From positions 62,001 to 126,000 of the forward strand of contig NZ_LT670818.1 in the NCBI RefSeq assembly GCF_900129505.1: DNA of 64,000 nucleotides, in the 5' to 3' direction. Positions 44,761 through 53,387 of this stretch are shown one piece after another. This DNA comes from Bradyrhizobium erythrophlei. GTDB taxonomy: Bacteria > Pseudomonadota > Alphaproteobacteria > Rhizobiales > Xanthobacteraceae. The translations under genes and the position numbers were made by a program. Below the pieces are notes generated by a model. That model worked only from the letters and a program-made list of their open reading frames with translations, was not told the DNA's origin and searched no databases. Within the stretch, counting starts at the first letter, position 1. Each line of letters starts with the position of its first letter.

Positions 44761-45168
44761 GTGGGCCGCGCCGGTTCAAGACTTCCCTGATCCAGCGCCG
44801 GAGCAAGGGCTGGGCCAGTTGTGGGTCCAGCACATCAATTTTGTCGGGATTCCCGCCAAAGTCAGCTGATTTTTCGCGGTTTTCGAACTGGCTCCCTCGC
44901 TTTGCCAGCAACTGGACCCATCGCGGATCGCCGGCGTCCGCGACTGCCCAGGGCCGATGCAGGTTCTGCCCGAAACCTTTCCTTGCCGTCTATCTCCTGA
45001 GCAACTTGGGAAATTGGCGCCCATCGCCAAGCCAGCCGATGGAGCCATCGCATTTTTCACCGGCGGCTCTCATGGCCGCCGGCTGCTCCATGCGAGCGTT
45101 GGATCACTGACGAACTTAGCGGGAGCAGCAATGCGAAGCTCCCGGTCATCGAACCACAAGGAGAACCC
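44761..45168. other. Intergenic region between the MocR regulator and the urea/amide-type binding protein
   Basis: This 408-bp divergent gap must hold both promoters. It contains an inverted repeat CCGGCGGC / GCCGCCGG with a 7-bp loop (45060-45082), 86 bp before the binding-protein start, without a T-run. No open frame with coding-like composition and no clear MocR box pair was found. Confidence 0.5.
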
Positions 45169-46455
45169 ATGAGCACCGCACTGTCCCGCTGGCTGTCCGC
45201 CGCGGCTGCCATCCTCGTCATCTTCGGATTAGGCGCAACCAGCGCACACGCCGAAGACACCATCAAGATCGGCGTGCTTCACTCGCTGTCCGGCACCATG
45301 GCGATCAGCGAGACCATCCTGAAAGACCTGATCCTGATGGAGGTCGCCGACGTCAACGCCAAGGGCGGACTGCTCGGCAAGAAGATCGAGCCCGTGGTCG
45401 TCGACCCCGCGTCGAACTGGCCGCTGTTCGCCGAAAAGGCCCGCGAGCTTCTCACCAAGGACAAGGTGGCCGCCGTATTCGGCTGCTGGACGTCGGTGTC
45501 CCGCAAGTCGGTGCTGCCGGTGTTCGAGGAGCTGAACGGCCTGTTGTTCTATCCGCTCGAATATGAAGGAGAAGAGGCCTCGTACAACATCTTCTACGGC
45601 AGTTCGGTACCCGACAACAAGGCGGTTCCGGCGGTCGAATACCTCATGAGCAAGGACGGCGGCGAAGCGAAACGCTTCGTGCTCGAAGGCACCGACTATG
45701 TCTATCCCCGCACCAGCAACAAGATCATCCGCGCCTTCCTCAAGACCAAGGGGGTCGCGGACGAGGATATCCGGGAGAATTACACGCCGTTCGGCTTCTC
45801 CGACTGGCAGACGGAAGTGGCGGCGATCAAGAAGTTCGGCTCTTCCGGCAAGAAGACGGCGGTGATCTCGACCATCAACGGCGACGCCAACGTGCCGTTC
45901 TACAAGGAGCTCGGCAATCAGGGCGTGAAAGCCACCGACATCCCGGTGATCGCATTCTCGGTCGGCGAGGAAGAACTCGCGGGCATCGATACCAAGCCGC
46001 TGGTCGGCCATCTCGCGGCTTGGAGCTACTTCCAGTCCGTCAACACGCCGGAGAACAAGGCGTTCATCGCCAAATGGCGCGCCTACACCAAGAATCCCAA
46101 GCGCGTCACCAACGATCCGATGGAGTCGGCCTACATCCTGTTCCACATGTGGGTGCAGGCGGTGCAGCAGGCCGGCACCACGGATGTCGAGGCGGTTCGC
46201 CAGGCGATGATCGGCCAGAAGGTCAAGTCGCCATCGGGCTTCGAGGTCGTGATGGGCAGCAATCACCACATGGCGAAGCCGGTGATGATCGGTGAGGTCC
46301 AGGCCGACGGCCAGTTCAGCATCGTCTACAAGAGTAAGGCGTTGCCGCCCAGGGCGTGGAGCCCCTATGTCGAGGCCAACAAGGGCAAGGTCGCCGATTG
46401 GTCATGGCCCTGGGTCTGCGGCGGCTGCACCTCGCCGCGGTTCGCAGCGAACTGA
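45169..46455 (+). CDS. Periplasmic urea/short-chain amide-type ABC binding protein (UrtA/FmdD-like), orphan
   Basis: 428 residues with AAGGAG seven bases before ATG 45169. A signal peptide ends near AHAEDT (about 29). The mature protein follows the type I periplasmic fold of UrtA: IKIGVLHSLSGTMAISE, the FGCWTSVSRKSVLPV segment, LFYPLEYEGEE and the C-terminal WSWPWVCGGCTSPRF. No permease or ATPase genes follow; a strong terminator comes 28 bp after the stop. It may feed a transporter elsewhere. Urea, amides or a related small nitrogen compound is the likely ligand by family. Confidence 0.88.
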   Translation: MSTALSRWLSAAAAILVIFGLGATSAHAEDTIKIGVLHSLSGTMAISETILKDLILMEVADVNAKGGLLGKKIEPVVVDPASNWPLFAEKARELLTKDKVAAVFGCWTSVSRKSVLPVFEELNGLLFYPLEYEGEEASYNIFYGSSVPDNKAVPAVEYLMSKDGGEAKRFVLEGTDYVYPRTSNKIIRAFLKTKGVADEDIRENYTPFGFSDWQTEVAAIKKFGSSGKKTAVISTINGDANVPFYKELGNQGVKATDIPVIAFSVGEEELAGIDTKPLVGHLAAWSYFQSVNTPENKAFIAKWRAYTKNPKRVTNDPMESAYILFHMWVQAVQQAGTTDVEAVRQAMIGQKVKSPSGFEVVMGSNHHMAKPVMIGEVQADGQFSIVYKSKALPPRAWSPYVEANKGKVADWSWPWVCGGCTSPRFAAN

Positions 46456-46482
46456 TCTCCCTCGCTGCTTGCCGATGGTAGG

Positions 46483-46519
46483 AATCCGGTTACGACGACA
46501 CTGTCGGCGTAACCGGATT
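46483..46519 (+). terminator. Intrinsic terminator after the urea/amide binding protein
   Basis: AATCCGGTTACG (46483-46494) pairs perfectly with CGTAACCGGATT (46508-46519), a 12-bp stem, followed by TTACTTTTTGTTTT. It isolates the binding-protein gene from the dehydrogenase operon. Confidence 0.88.
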
Positions 46520-46657
46520 TACTTTTTGTTTTCATCACCTTGTTTGCAAATTTCCATAATCGCACGCTTTCTTAATTGGCACGGCCTTGTCCGGCGCGGG
46601 TCTGGAACCCGAGCGCCACATGCGCATTTTCTGGTCGGCTGGCAGGAATGACCGATC

Positions 46658-47386
46658 ATGACCATGAGGCGGCGCGAATTTTTGGCCGGGACGGCGATCC
46701 TGGTGCTCAGCACCATCAAGAGCCGGGCCACCATCATTTCCGGCGGCCTGCCCTGGGCGCCGGATGCCGGCAGTCCCCCTATCCCGGTTCGGCCGGGCCC
46801 CTGGCATTATTTCACCTCCGAAGAGGGCCGTGCCATCGAGGCACTGGCCGACCGCATCATTCCGCCGGATCCACAAACGCCGGGCGGCAAGGATTCAGGC
46901 TGCGCCGTCTTCGTCGACCGACAGCTCGCCGGGCCCTATGGCCGCTCCGAGGGCCATTACAACCAGCCGCCCTTCATGCCCGGCACCAAACAGCAGGGCT
47001 CGCAATCCCAGAAGGGGCCGGCAGCGATCTATCGCGAAGCGCTGGCCGCGCTCGATCGCTACTGCCAGTCGACCTATGAGGGCAAACGCTTTGCCGATCT
47101 GTCCGATGAACAAAAGGACGAACTTCTCAAGAACCTCGAGGATGAGAAGGCAAAACTCGAAGGCGTCGACGGTAAGTCCTTCTTCGCGCTGCTGATCAAG
47201 GACGTGCAGACCGGCTTCTTCGCGGACCCGATCTACGGCGGCAACGTCGACATGGTGGCGTGGAAAATGATCGGCTACCCCGGCGCGCGCTACAATTATC
47301 TGGACTGGGTCGATCGCCACAATGAACGCTTTCCGCTGCCGCCCGTGAGCCTCATGGGCCGCGCCGACTGGTCTCCGAAGAACTGA
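46658..47386 (+). CDS. Gluconate 2-dehydrogenase subunit 3 family protein (small subunit)
   Basis: 242 residues. The N-terminus MRRREFLAGTAILVLS is a twin-arginine-like signal. The body carries the family pattern TSEEGRAIEALADRIIPPD, then GKSFFALLIKDVQTGFFADP, and the IGYPGARYNY motif near the end. It would export the cofactor-loaded GMC subunit by hitchhiking and stabilise it. It is first of three genes; the next starts 14 bp later. Confidence 0.92.
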   Translation: MTMRRREFLAGTAILVLSTIKSRATIISGGLPWAPDAGSPPIPVRPGPWHYFTSEEGRAIEALADRIIPPDPQTPGGKDSGCAVFVDRQLAGPYGRSEGHYNQPPFMPGTKQQGSQSQKGPAAIYREALAALDRYCQSTYEGKRFADLSDEQKDELLKNLEDEKAKLEGVDGKSFFALLIKDVQTGFFADPIYGGNVDMVAWKMIGYPGARYNYLDWVDRHNERFPLPPVSLMGRADWSPKN

Positions 47387-47400
47387 AGGGGCGAACGGCG

Positions 47401-49179
47401 ATGCCGAAGAAATTGCCGAAGAAGGACGTCGTCATCATCGGGCTGGGCTGGACCGGATCGATCCTCGCCAACGAGCTGACCGACGAAGGCCTCGACGTGA
47501 TTGCGATCGAGCGCGGCCCCTGGCGTGACGCGCCGACCGAATTTCCGCCCAATTTTGTCCAGGACGAGTTGCGCTATCGCATACGTCACGAACTGTTCCT
47601 GCGGCCCGAGCAGAACACCTTCACCTTCCGCAACAAGATGAACCAGACCGCGCTGCCGATCCGCGACTGGGGCTCATTCATGCCGCCCAACGGCGTCGGC
47701 GGCGGCGGCGTGCACTGGAACGCGGAAACCTTTCGATTTCTGCCGTCGGATTTCGTCGCGAGGACGCATCTGACCGAACGTTACGGCGCGGCCTTCCTGC
47801 CCGAGGACATGACGATCCAGGATTTTGGCGTGACCTATGACGACCTCGAGCCGCATTACGATGCGTTCGAATATCTCTGCGGCACCTCGGGCACGGCGGG
47901 CAATTTGCGCGGCCAGATCCAGGAGGGCGGCAATCCCTTCGAGGGATCGCGTTCGCGGCCCTACCCGACGCCCGCGCAGAAGCAGCCCTTCAGCCACACG
48001 CTGTTCGCCAAGGCCGCGCGCGAACTCGGCTACAAGCCGTTTCCGCAGCCCTCGGGCAATTTGTCCCAGGCCTATACCAATCCGCTGGGCTTGCGGATGG
48101 GCCCGTGCACCTATTGCGGGTTCTGCGAATGGTTCGGTTGCGGCAATTATTCCAAGGCGAGCCCGCAGACCACCATCCTGCCGCTGCTGGTCCGCAAATC
48201 GAACTTCACCGCGCGCGACAATTCGGAAGTGCTGCACATCAACCTCGACGGCTCGGGCAAGCATGCCACCGGCGTTACCTTCGTCGATACCGGCGGCGTT
48301 GAATGGGAGCAGCCCGCCGACCTCGTGATCCTGTCGGCCTACACACTTTTCAATGTGCAAATGCTGCTAAACTCGAAGATCGGAACTCCCTACGATCCCA
48401 TTGCCAATAAAGGCGTAATCGGCCGCAACTTCACCCACCAGACGATCTCCACCGTCAATGGCTTCTTCGACAACAAGAAATTCAACTTCAATCCGTTCAT
48501 TGCCTCGGGCTCGATCGGCATGTGCATCGACGAATTCAACGGCGACAATTTCGATCACGGCCCGCACGGCTTCGTCGGCGGCGGCTATATGGGACAGGTG
48601 CAGACCAACGGCCGGCCGATCCAGTCGGCGTCGGTGCCGCCGGGTACGCCGAAATGGGGCGCTGCCTGGAAAAGCGCGGCGCGCGACAATTATCTCTCGA
48701 CCGTCAGGCCGGGCACCGGCGTGCACGGCAGCTTCTACAGCTATCGCGATGTCTATCTCGATCTCGATCCCACCTACAAGGATCGCTTCGGCCGTCCGCT
48801 GATGCGGATGACGATCGATTTCCACGACAACGAGTTGAAGCAGAATGCCTTCCTGACCGACAAATTCGCCGAGATCATCCGCGCGATGGGCGCCCATACG
48901 CTCGACAAGCAGTACCGCAAGGGTCCGTATGACGCGACCGACTACCAGACCACCCATCTCAACGGCGGCGCAATCATGGGCACCGATCCCGCAACCAGCG
49001 CGATCAACCGCTATCTGCAGAGCTGGGACGTGTCGAATTTGTTCGTGACGGGGGCCAGCGCCTTCCCGCAAAACGCCGGCTATAACCCCACCGGCACGGT
49101 GGCCGCGCTGGCGTTCTGGGCGGCGGCGGCAATCCGCGGCCAGTATCTGAAAAATCCGGGGCCGCTGGTCCATGCGTAA
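47401..49179 (+). CDS. FAD-dependent GMC family dehydrogenase, large subunit
   Basis: 592 residues. The Rossmann FAD motif is VVIIGLGWTGSILANEL near the N-terminus and the FAD-contacting GVGGGGVHWN segment near 98. HLNGGAIMGTDP and a C-terminal NPTGTVAALAF carry the GMC signature. It has no signal of its own, so export with the small subunit is expected. CTYCGFCEWFGC near residue 238 could hold the iron-sulfur cluster known from FAD glucose dehydrogenase. It oxidises a sugar, sugar acid or alcohol in the periplasm. Its end overlaps the cytochrome gene by eight bases. Confidence 0.92.
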   Translation: MPKKLPKKDVVIIGLGWTGSILANELTDEGLDVIAIERGPWRDAPTEFPPNFVQDELRYRIRHELFLRPEQNTFTFRNKMNQTALPIRDWGSFMPPNGVGGGGVHWNAETFRFLPSDFVARTHLTERYGAAFLPEDMTIQDFGVTYDDLEPHYDAFEYLCGTSGTAGNLRGQIQEGGNPFEGSRSRPYPTPAQKQPFSHTLFAKAARELGYKPFPQPSGNLSQAYTNPLGLRMGPCTYCGFCEWFGCGNYSKASPQTTILPLLVRKSNFTARDNSEVLHINLDGSGKHATGVTFVDTGGVEWEQPADLVILSAYTLFNVQMLLNSKIGTPYDPIANKGVIGRNFTHQTISTVNGFFDNKKFNFNPFIASGSIGMCIDEFNGDNFDHGPHGFVGGGYMGQVQTNGRPIQSASVPPGTPKWGAAWKSAARDNYLSTVRPGTGVHGSFYSYRDVYLDLDPTYKDRFGRPLMRMTIDFHDNELKQNAFLTDKFAEIIRAMGAHTLDKQYRKGPYDATDYQTTHLNGGAIMGTDPATSAINRYLQSWDVSNLFVTGASAFPQNAGYNPTGTVAALAFWAAAAIRGQYLKNPGPLVHA

Positions 49180-50422
49180 CGCAGCAAAACTTTCGATCGC
49201 GATCGGCGCGGCCGCGGCATGGCTCGGCGGCATCGGCTTGAGCGGCGCCGACCCGGACAGCCAGGCATTCGACCAGATCGAGAAGGGCCGCTACCTCGCG
49301 ACCGTTGCGGACTGCTTTGCCTGCCACACCGTGCCGGAGGTCGGCAAACCCTTTGCCGGGGCGCGTCCGATCGAGACACCGTTCGGCGTGATCACCTCGT
49401 CGAACATCACGCCCGACGACGACACCGGCATCGGCGCCTGGACCGACGAGCAGTTCGACAACGCCGTGCGCAAGGGTGTGCGGCCGGATGGCAGCCGGCT
49501 CTATCCCGCGATGCCGTTTCCGGACTACACCAAGATGTCGCGCGACGACGTGCTGGCGATCCGCGCCTACCTGAAGACGGTCGAGCCGGTGCATCAACCG
49601 GTCAAAGCCAACACGCTGCCGTTTCCGTTCAATATTCGCACCGCGATGCGGGTCTGGGATGGGCTGTATTTCACCGAAGGCGAATTCCAGCCCGACAGCC
49701 GCCAATCCGCGGCCTGGAATCGTGGCGCCTATCTGGTGCAGGGCCCCGGCCATTGCACGGCGTGTCATACGCCGAAGACCGTCCTCGGCGGCGACAAGAC
49801 CACCGACAATCTGCGCGGCTTCAATCTTCAAGGCTGGTTTGCGCCCGATATCACCGGTGATAACAACCAGGGCCTCGGCCAATGGAGCGAGGCGGATATC
49901 ACGGAATATCTCAAGACCGGGCATAACCGGTTCACCGCCGCGATCGGGCCGATGACGGAGGAGATCGTCAACGCCACCTCGCAATATAGCGACAGCGATC
50001 TGGCCGCGATCGCGACCTACCTGAAATCCCAGCCGCAACGGCAGGACAACCCGGCGCCGGTGCCGGCGAACTCGCCGGTGATGATCGCGGGCCAGGCGAT
50101 CTACAGGGATCAATGCTCCGCCTGTCACGGCATCGACGGTCGCGGCGTGGCGATGCTGTTTCCGTCGCTGGCGCAATCGGCACTGGTCCGTGCCGGCGAT
50201 TCCACCAGCGCCATTCACCTCGTGCTGCGCGGCGGCCGCAGCGTGGCGACCAAACAAGAGCCGACCGCACCGGGGATGCCGTCATTCGCCTGGCAGCTGA
50301 ATGACGATCAGGTAGCGGCGGTACTGACCTACATTCGAAATGCCTGGCAAACGGCGGGGCCGGTGGTTTCTCCCGAGGCGGTCGGCAAGGAGCGCAACCA
50401 ATTGCGCACCCGCTCCGACTAG
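49172..50422 (+). CDS. Triheme cytochrome c subunit of the membrane-bound dehydrogenase
   Basis: 416 residues. A signal peptide (about 1-27) precedes three heme c sites: CFACHT (about 49), CTACHT (about 195) and CSACHG (about 314), each with a downstream Met region. This is the electron-accepting subunit that passes electrons from the FAD/Fe-S subunit to the quinone pool, as in gluconate, sorbitol and alcohol dehydrogenases. The eight-base overlap with the GMC gene supports coupled expression. Confidence 0.93.
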   Translation: MRNAAKLSIAIGAAAAWLGGIGLSGADPDSQAFDQIEKGRYLATVADCFACHTVPEVGKPFAGARPIETPFGVITSSNITPDDDTGIGAWTDEQFDNAVRKGVRPDGSRLYPAMPFPDYTKMSRDDVLAIRAYLKTVEPVHQPVKANTLPFPFNIRTAMRVWDGLYFTEGEFQPDSRQSAAWNRGAYLVQGPGHCTACHTPKTVLGGDKTTDNLRGFNLQGWFAPDITGDNNQGLGQWSEADITEYLKTGHNRFTAAIGPMTEEIVNATSQYSDSDLAAIATYLKSQPQRQDNPAPVPANSPVMIAGQAIYRDQCSACHGIDGRGVAMLFPSLAQSALVRAGDSTSAIHLVLRGGRSVATKQEPTAPGMPSFAWQLNDDQVAAVLTYIRNAWQTAGPVVSPEAVGKERNQLRTRSD

Positions 50423-50452
50423 GCTTCGCGAGCGGTTCGGCGCAATACGACA

Positions 50453-53311
50453 CTACGAATTGGTCGACGACCGTTCCAAAATCGCCCTGCGTAGCGTCCG
50501 CGACAAAACTTCGACCGAATAGGGCTTCTGAATCAGTTCGAAGCCCTGATGGGCGTGTTCGGCCAGCACGCTGCTGTAGCCGCTGGTCAACACCACCGGA
50601 AGATGGGGATGGCGCTCGCGGATGATCGCAGCCAGTTCCACGCCGTTCATGCCGGGCATGATGACATCGGAAAACACCAGGTCGAAAGCCGATTGATCCG
50701 CGGCGATCAGCGCCAGCGCCTGCTTGGCATTGTCGGCCCGACGGGTCGCATAGCCGAGATCCTGCAGCAATTCGGTCGAAAACCGTCCGACATCCTCGTT
50801 GTCTTCCACCACGAGGATGCGGTGGCCGCGACCGCCGATGGCTGCTTCGAGAGCGCCCGCATTGATGTCCGCGTAAATCGCGGGCGCCGCCGCCTGCGGC
50901 AAATAGATAGTGAATGTCGAGCCTTCCCCCACGCGGCTTCCGACGACGATTTCGCCGCCGGACTGCTTGGCAAATCCGAGCGCCTGGCTGAGGCCGAGGC
51001 CCGTACCTTTGCCGACCTCTTTGGTCGTGTAGAACGGCTCGAAGATGGAGGTGAGTTTGTCATACGGGATGCCGGTGCCGGTATCCGTGATCGAGATGGC
51101 GATGAATTTTCCGTCGCGTTTCTCGCTGGTGCCCGAAGCCGGGATCGCATTTGCCTTTTCGATGCTGATCGAAATGAGCCCCTCGCCGTCCATGGCATCG
51201 CGGCTGTTGACGGCAAGGTTGATCAGGGTGGTCTCGAATTGCGCGATATCGGCCATCGCAAAGCAGTCGGGGTCGCGAACCTCGATACCGATCTGGATTC
51301 TGTTTCCGACCAGCGGGCGGATCAGCTGCGCTATCGCTTCGACCTGCAGGCCGACATCGAATACCTGCGGCGCCAGCGGCTGCCTGCGCGCGAACGCCAG
51401 AAGCTGTCCGGTCAGTTTGGAAGCCCGGTCCACCGTGTCGGAAATCGCATCGATGTAGCGGCGGCGGCGCTCGTCGGGCAGTTCGCGCCGGCGGAGGAAG
51501 TCGGTGGCGGAGCGGATGATCGTCAGCAGATTGTTGAAATCATGTGCGACGCCGCCGGTGAGCTGGCCGACCGCCTCCATCTTCTGCGATTGACGTAGCG
51601 CCTCCTCGGCCTGCCGCCGCTCGGTGATGTCGACCGCTTCCGGCAACACGGCGGTAACGCCGCCATACTGATCGAACACCGGGCGCATCGCAAAATCGAA
51701 ATAGCGGTCGCCGATCGGCAAATGCAGCAGCATCTCGGTCCGCATGCTTTCGCCGCACTTGACCGCCGCAAAGGCATTGGCGACGGCCTCACGGACCGCA
51801 GGGGTGGCGGAAAACCAGGGCGTATCCCAGAACGGCTTGCCAACGACGTCGGCCGCACCCGCCATGATTCCGGTTAGCGCCGTCTTGTTGGCGTAGATGA
51901 CGTTGCCCTTAAGGTCCAGAAGTCCCTGGTACTGGTTGCTGGTTTCGAACATCGCGCGCAGTTGCGCCTCGTTGGATTCAAGCTGCGCGGTCCGTTCCCC
52001 GATGCGCTGTTCGAGCGTCTCGTTGAGACGGCGCAGTTCGCCTTCGGCCTCCTTGGCCGCGGTAATGTCGTGAGCCACGCCGATGAAGCCGATATGGTTG
52101 CCGGCGGGATCCCAGCGCGGCTGCGATTCCGATCGCATCCACCGCCACGCGCCGTCGGCCCGGCGATATCGCGCTTCCAGCACAAACGGCTTGAGCGAGG
52201 CCTCACCCGCGAGACTTTCCTTCACGATCCGCGCCTGATCGTCGGGATGGAGAATCCCGCGCCAGTCGAAGACAATGGCTTCCTGATAGGCAAGGCCAAG
52301 GAAATCCAGATAGGCCTGATTGGCGAAGCTGCGCGTGCGATCCAGCTTGCTGACCCACATCGGCACCGGCGCGCTGTTGGCGATTAACCTGAAACGCTCT
52401 TCGCTCTCCCTGAGCAGTTCCTTCGCCAGCGTGCGTTCGGTGATGTCGATATGGGCGCCGACCAGCCGCAACGGCTTGCCCGTTTCATCCCGTTCGATCT
52501 GCGCCTCGCATGCGATCCACCGGACCTGTCCATCGCTGGGCCTGACGATCCTGTATTCCGACGAATAGCGCAGTTCCGGACCATTGATGGTCGCGATAAA
52601 ATGCTGAAAGGCCCGCTCGCGGTCCTCGGGATGAAGGCGCTTGATCCAGTCCTCGTGCGTATCGATCGCGTCCGGGGTCAAGCCGTGTATTTCGAGATAT
52701 TCAGGCGAGCGGGGTCCGCTGTCGAAGCCATTGCGAAGATCGACCGTGACCCCTCCGACGCGGGCGATTTTCTGGACGCGGGCCAGATCGTTCTCGCGAT
52801 CCCTGAGCAATCCTTCGGTGACGACCCGCTGCGTGGTTTCGACCACGATGGCGATCACGCCCGCCGGCTGGCCCGCCTCGTTCAGAACGGGCGAATAGTC
52901 CAGGTTCATCCGGACCTGTTCGGGGCGTCCATGCCGGTAGAGCGTGAGCACCTGATCCTTGTAGGCCAGCGTTCCGCCACCCAGCCCCACCTTCATGACG
53001 TTATCGTTGAAATCGGCAACTTCCGGCCATCCCTCGCGCACTTTCGATCCCAACAAATGCGGGTGGCGGCCACCGGCAAAACCCGAATAGGCATCGTTAT
53101 AGATCATGATGCCGTCTTCGCCCCACAACAGCACGATGGGGACCGGCGAACGCAGCAGGGTCTCGGTGACGGTTTTCAGGCTCTGCGGCCACGTGGCAAG
53201 CGGCCCGAGGCCGGCTTTCGCCCAGTCGAATCGTCGGATCAGCGCGGCGAGCTCGCCGGCGGCGGTCGGAAACGCTCTACCAGATCCTGTGGACACTCCT
53301 TCGTCAGGCAC
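50453..53311 (-). CDS. Hybrid histidine kinase with multiple PAS domains and a receiver
   Basis: 952 residues, no membrane segment, so cytoplasmic. About four PAS/PAC modules occupy residues 40-570. HisKA follows with GGVAHDFNNLL (phospho-His near 595), then HATPase (NLAVNSRDAM, DTGTGI, GKGTGLGLSQ) and a C-terminal receiver domain with phospho-Asp in LVFSDVIMPGMNG. Receiver-terminated cytoplasmic kinases of this kind are common in rhizobia. It is convergent with the dehydrogenase operon; no response regulator adjoins. Confidence 0.9.
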   Translation of the reverse strand: MPDEGVSTGSGRAFPTAAGELAALIRRFDWAKAGLGPLATWPQSLKTVTETLLRSPVPIVLLWGEDGIMIYNDAYSGFAGGRHPHLLGSKVREGWPEVADFNDNVMKVGLGGGTLAYKDQVLTLYRHGRPEQVRMNLDYSPVLNEAGQPAGVIAIVVETTQRVVTEGLLRDRENDLARVQKIARVGGVTVDLRNGFDSGPRSPEYLEIHGLTPDAIDTHEDWIKRLHPEDRERAFQHFIATINGPELRYSSEYRIVRPSDGQVRWIACEAQIERDETGKPLRLVGAHIDITERTLAKELLRESEERFRLIANSAPVPMWVSKLDRTRSFANQAYLDFLGLAYQEAIVFDWRGILHPDDQARIVKESLAGEASLKPFVLEARYRRADGAWRWMRSESQPRWDPAGNHIGFIGVAHDITAAKEAEGELRRLNETLEQRIGERTAQLESNEAQLRAMFETSNQYQGLLDLKGNVIYANKTALTGIMAGAADVVGKPFWDTPWFSATPAVREAVANAFAAVKCGESMRTEMLLHLPIGDRYFDFAMRPVFDQYGGVTAVLPEAVDITERRQAEEALRQSQKMEAVGQLTGGVAHDFNNLLTIIRSATDFLRRRELPDERRRRYIDAISDTVDRASKLTGQLLAFARRQPLAPQVFDVGLQVEAIAQLIRPLVGNRIQIGIEVRDPDCFAMADIAQFETTLINLAVNSRDAMDGEGLISISIEKANAIPASGTSEKRDGKFIAISITDTGTGIPYDKLTSIFEPFYTTKEVGKGTGLGLSQALGFAKQSGGEIVVGSRVGEGSTFTIYLPQAAAPAIYADINAGALEAAIGGRGHRILVVEDNEDVGRFSTELLQDLGYATRRADNAKQALALIAADQSAFDLVFSDVIMPGMNGVELAAIIRERHPHLPVVLTSGYSSVLAEHAHQGFELIQKPYSVEVLSRTLRRAILERSSTNS

Positions 53312-53387
53312 CTTTTCCCCCTCGGAATGCCCCCAACATCAACTGCGTTGAATGCGCCGGCGCGCCTTTGGTTCCAGCGCGGCTTGG

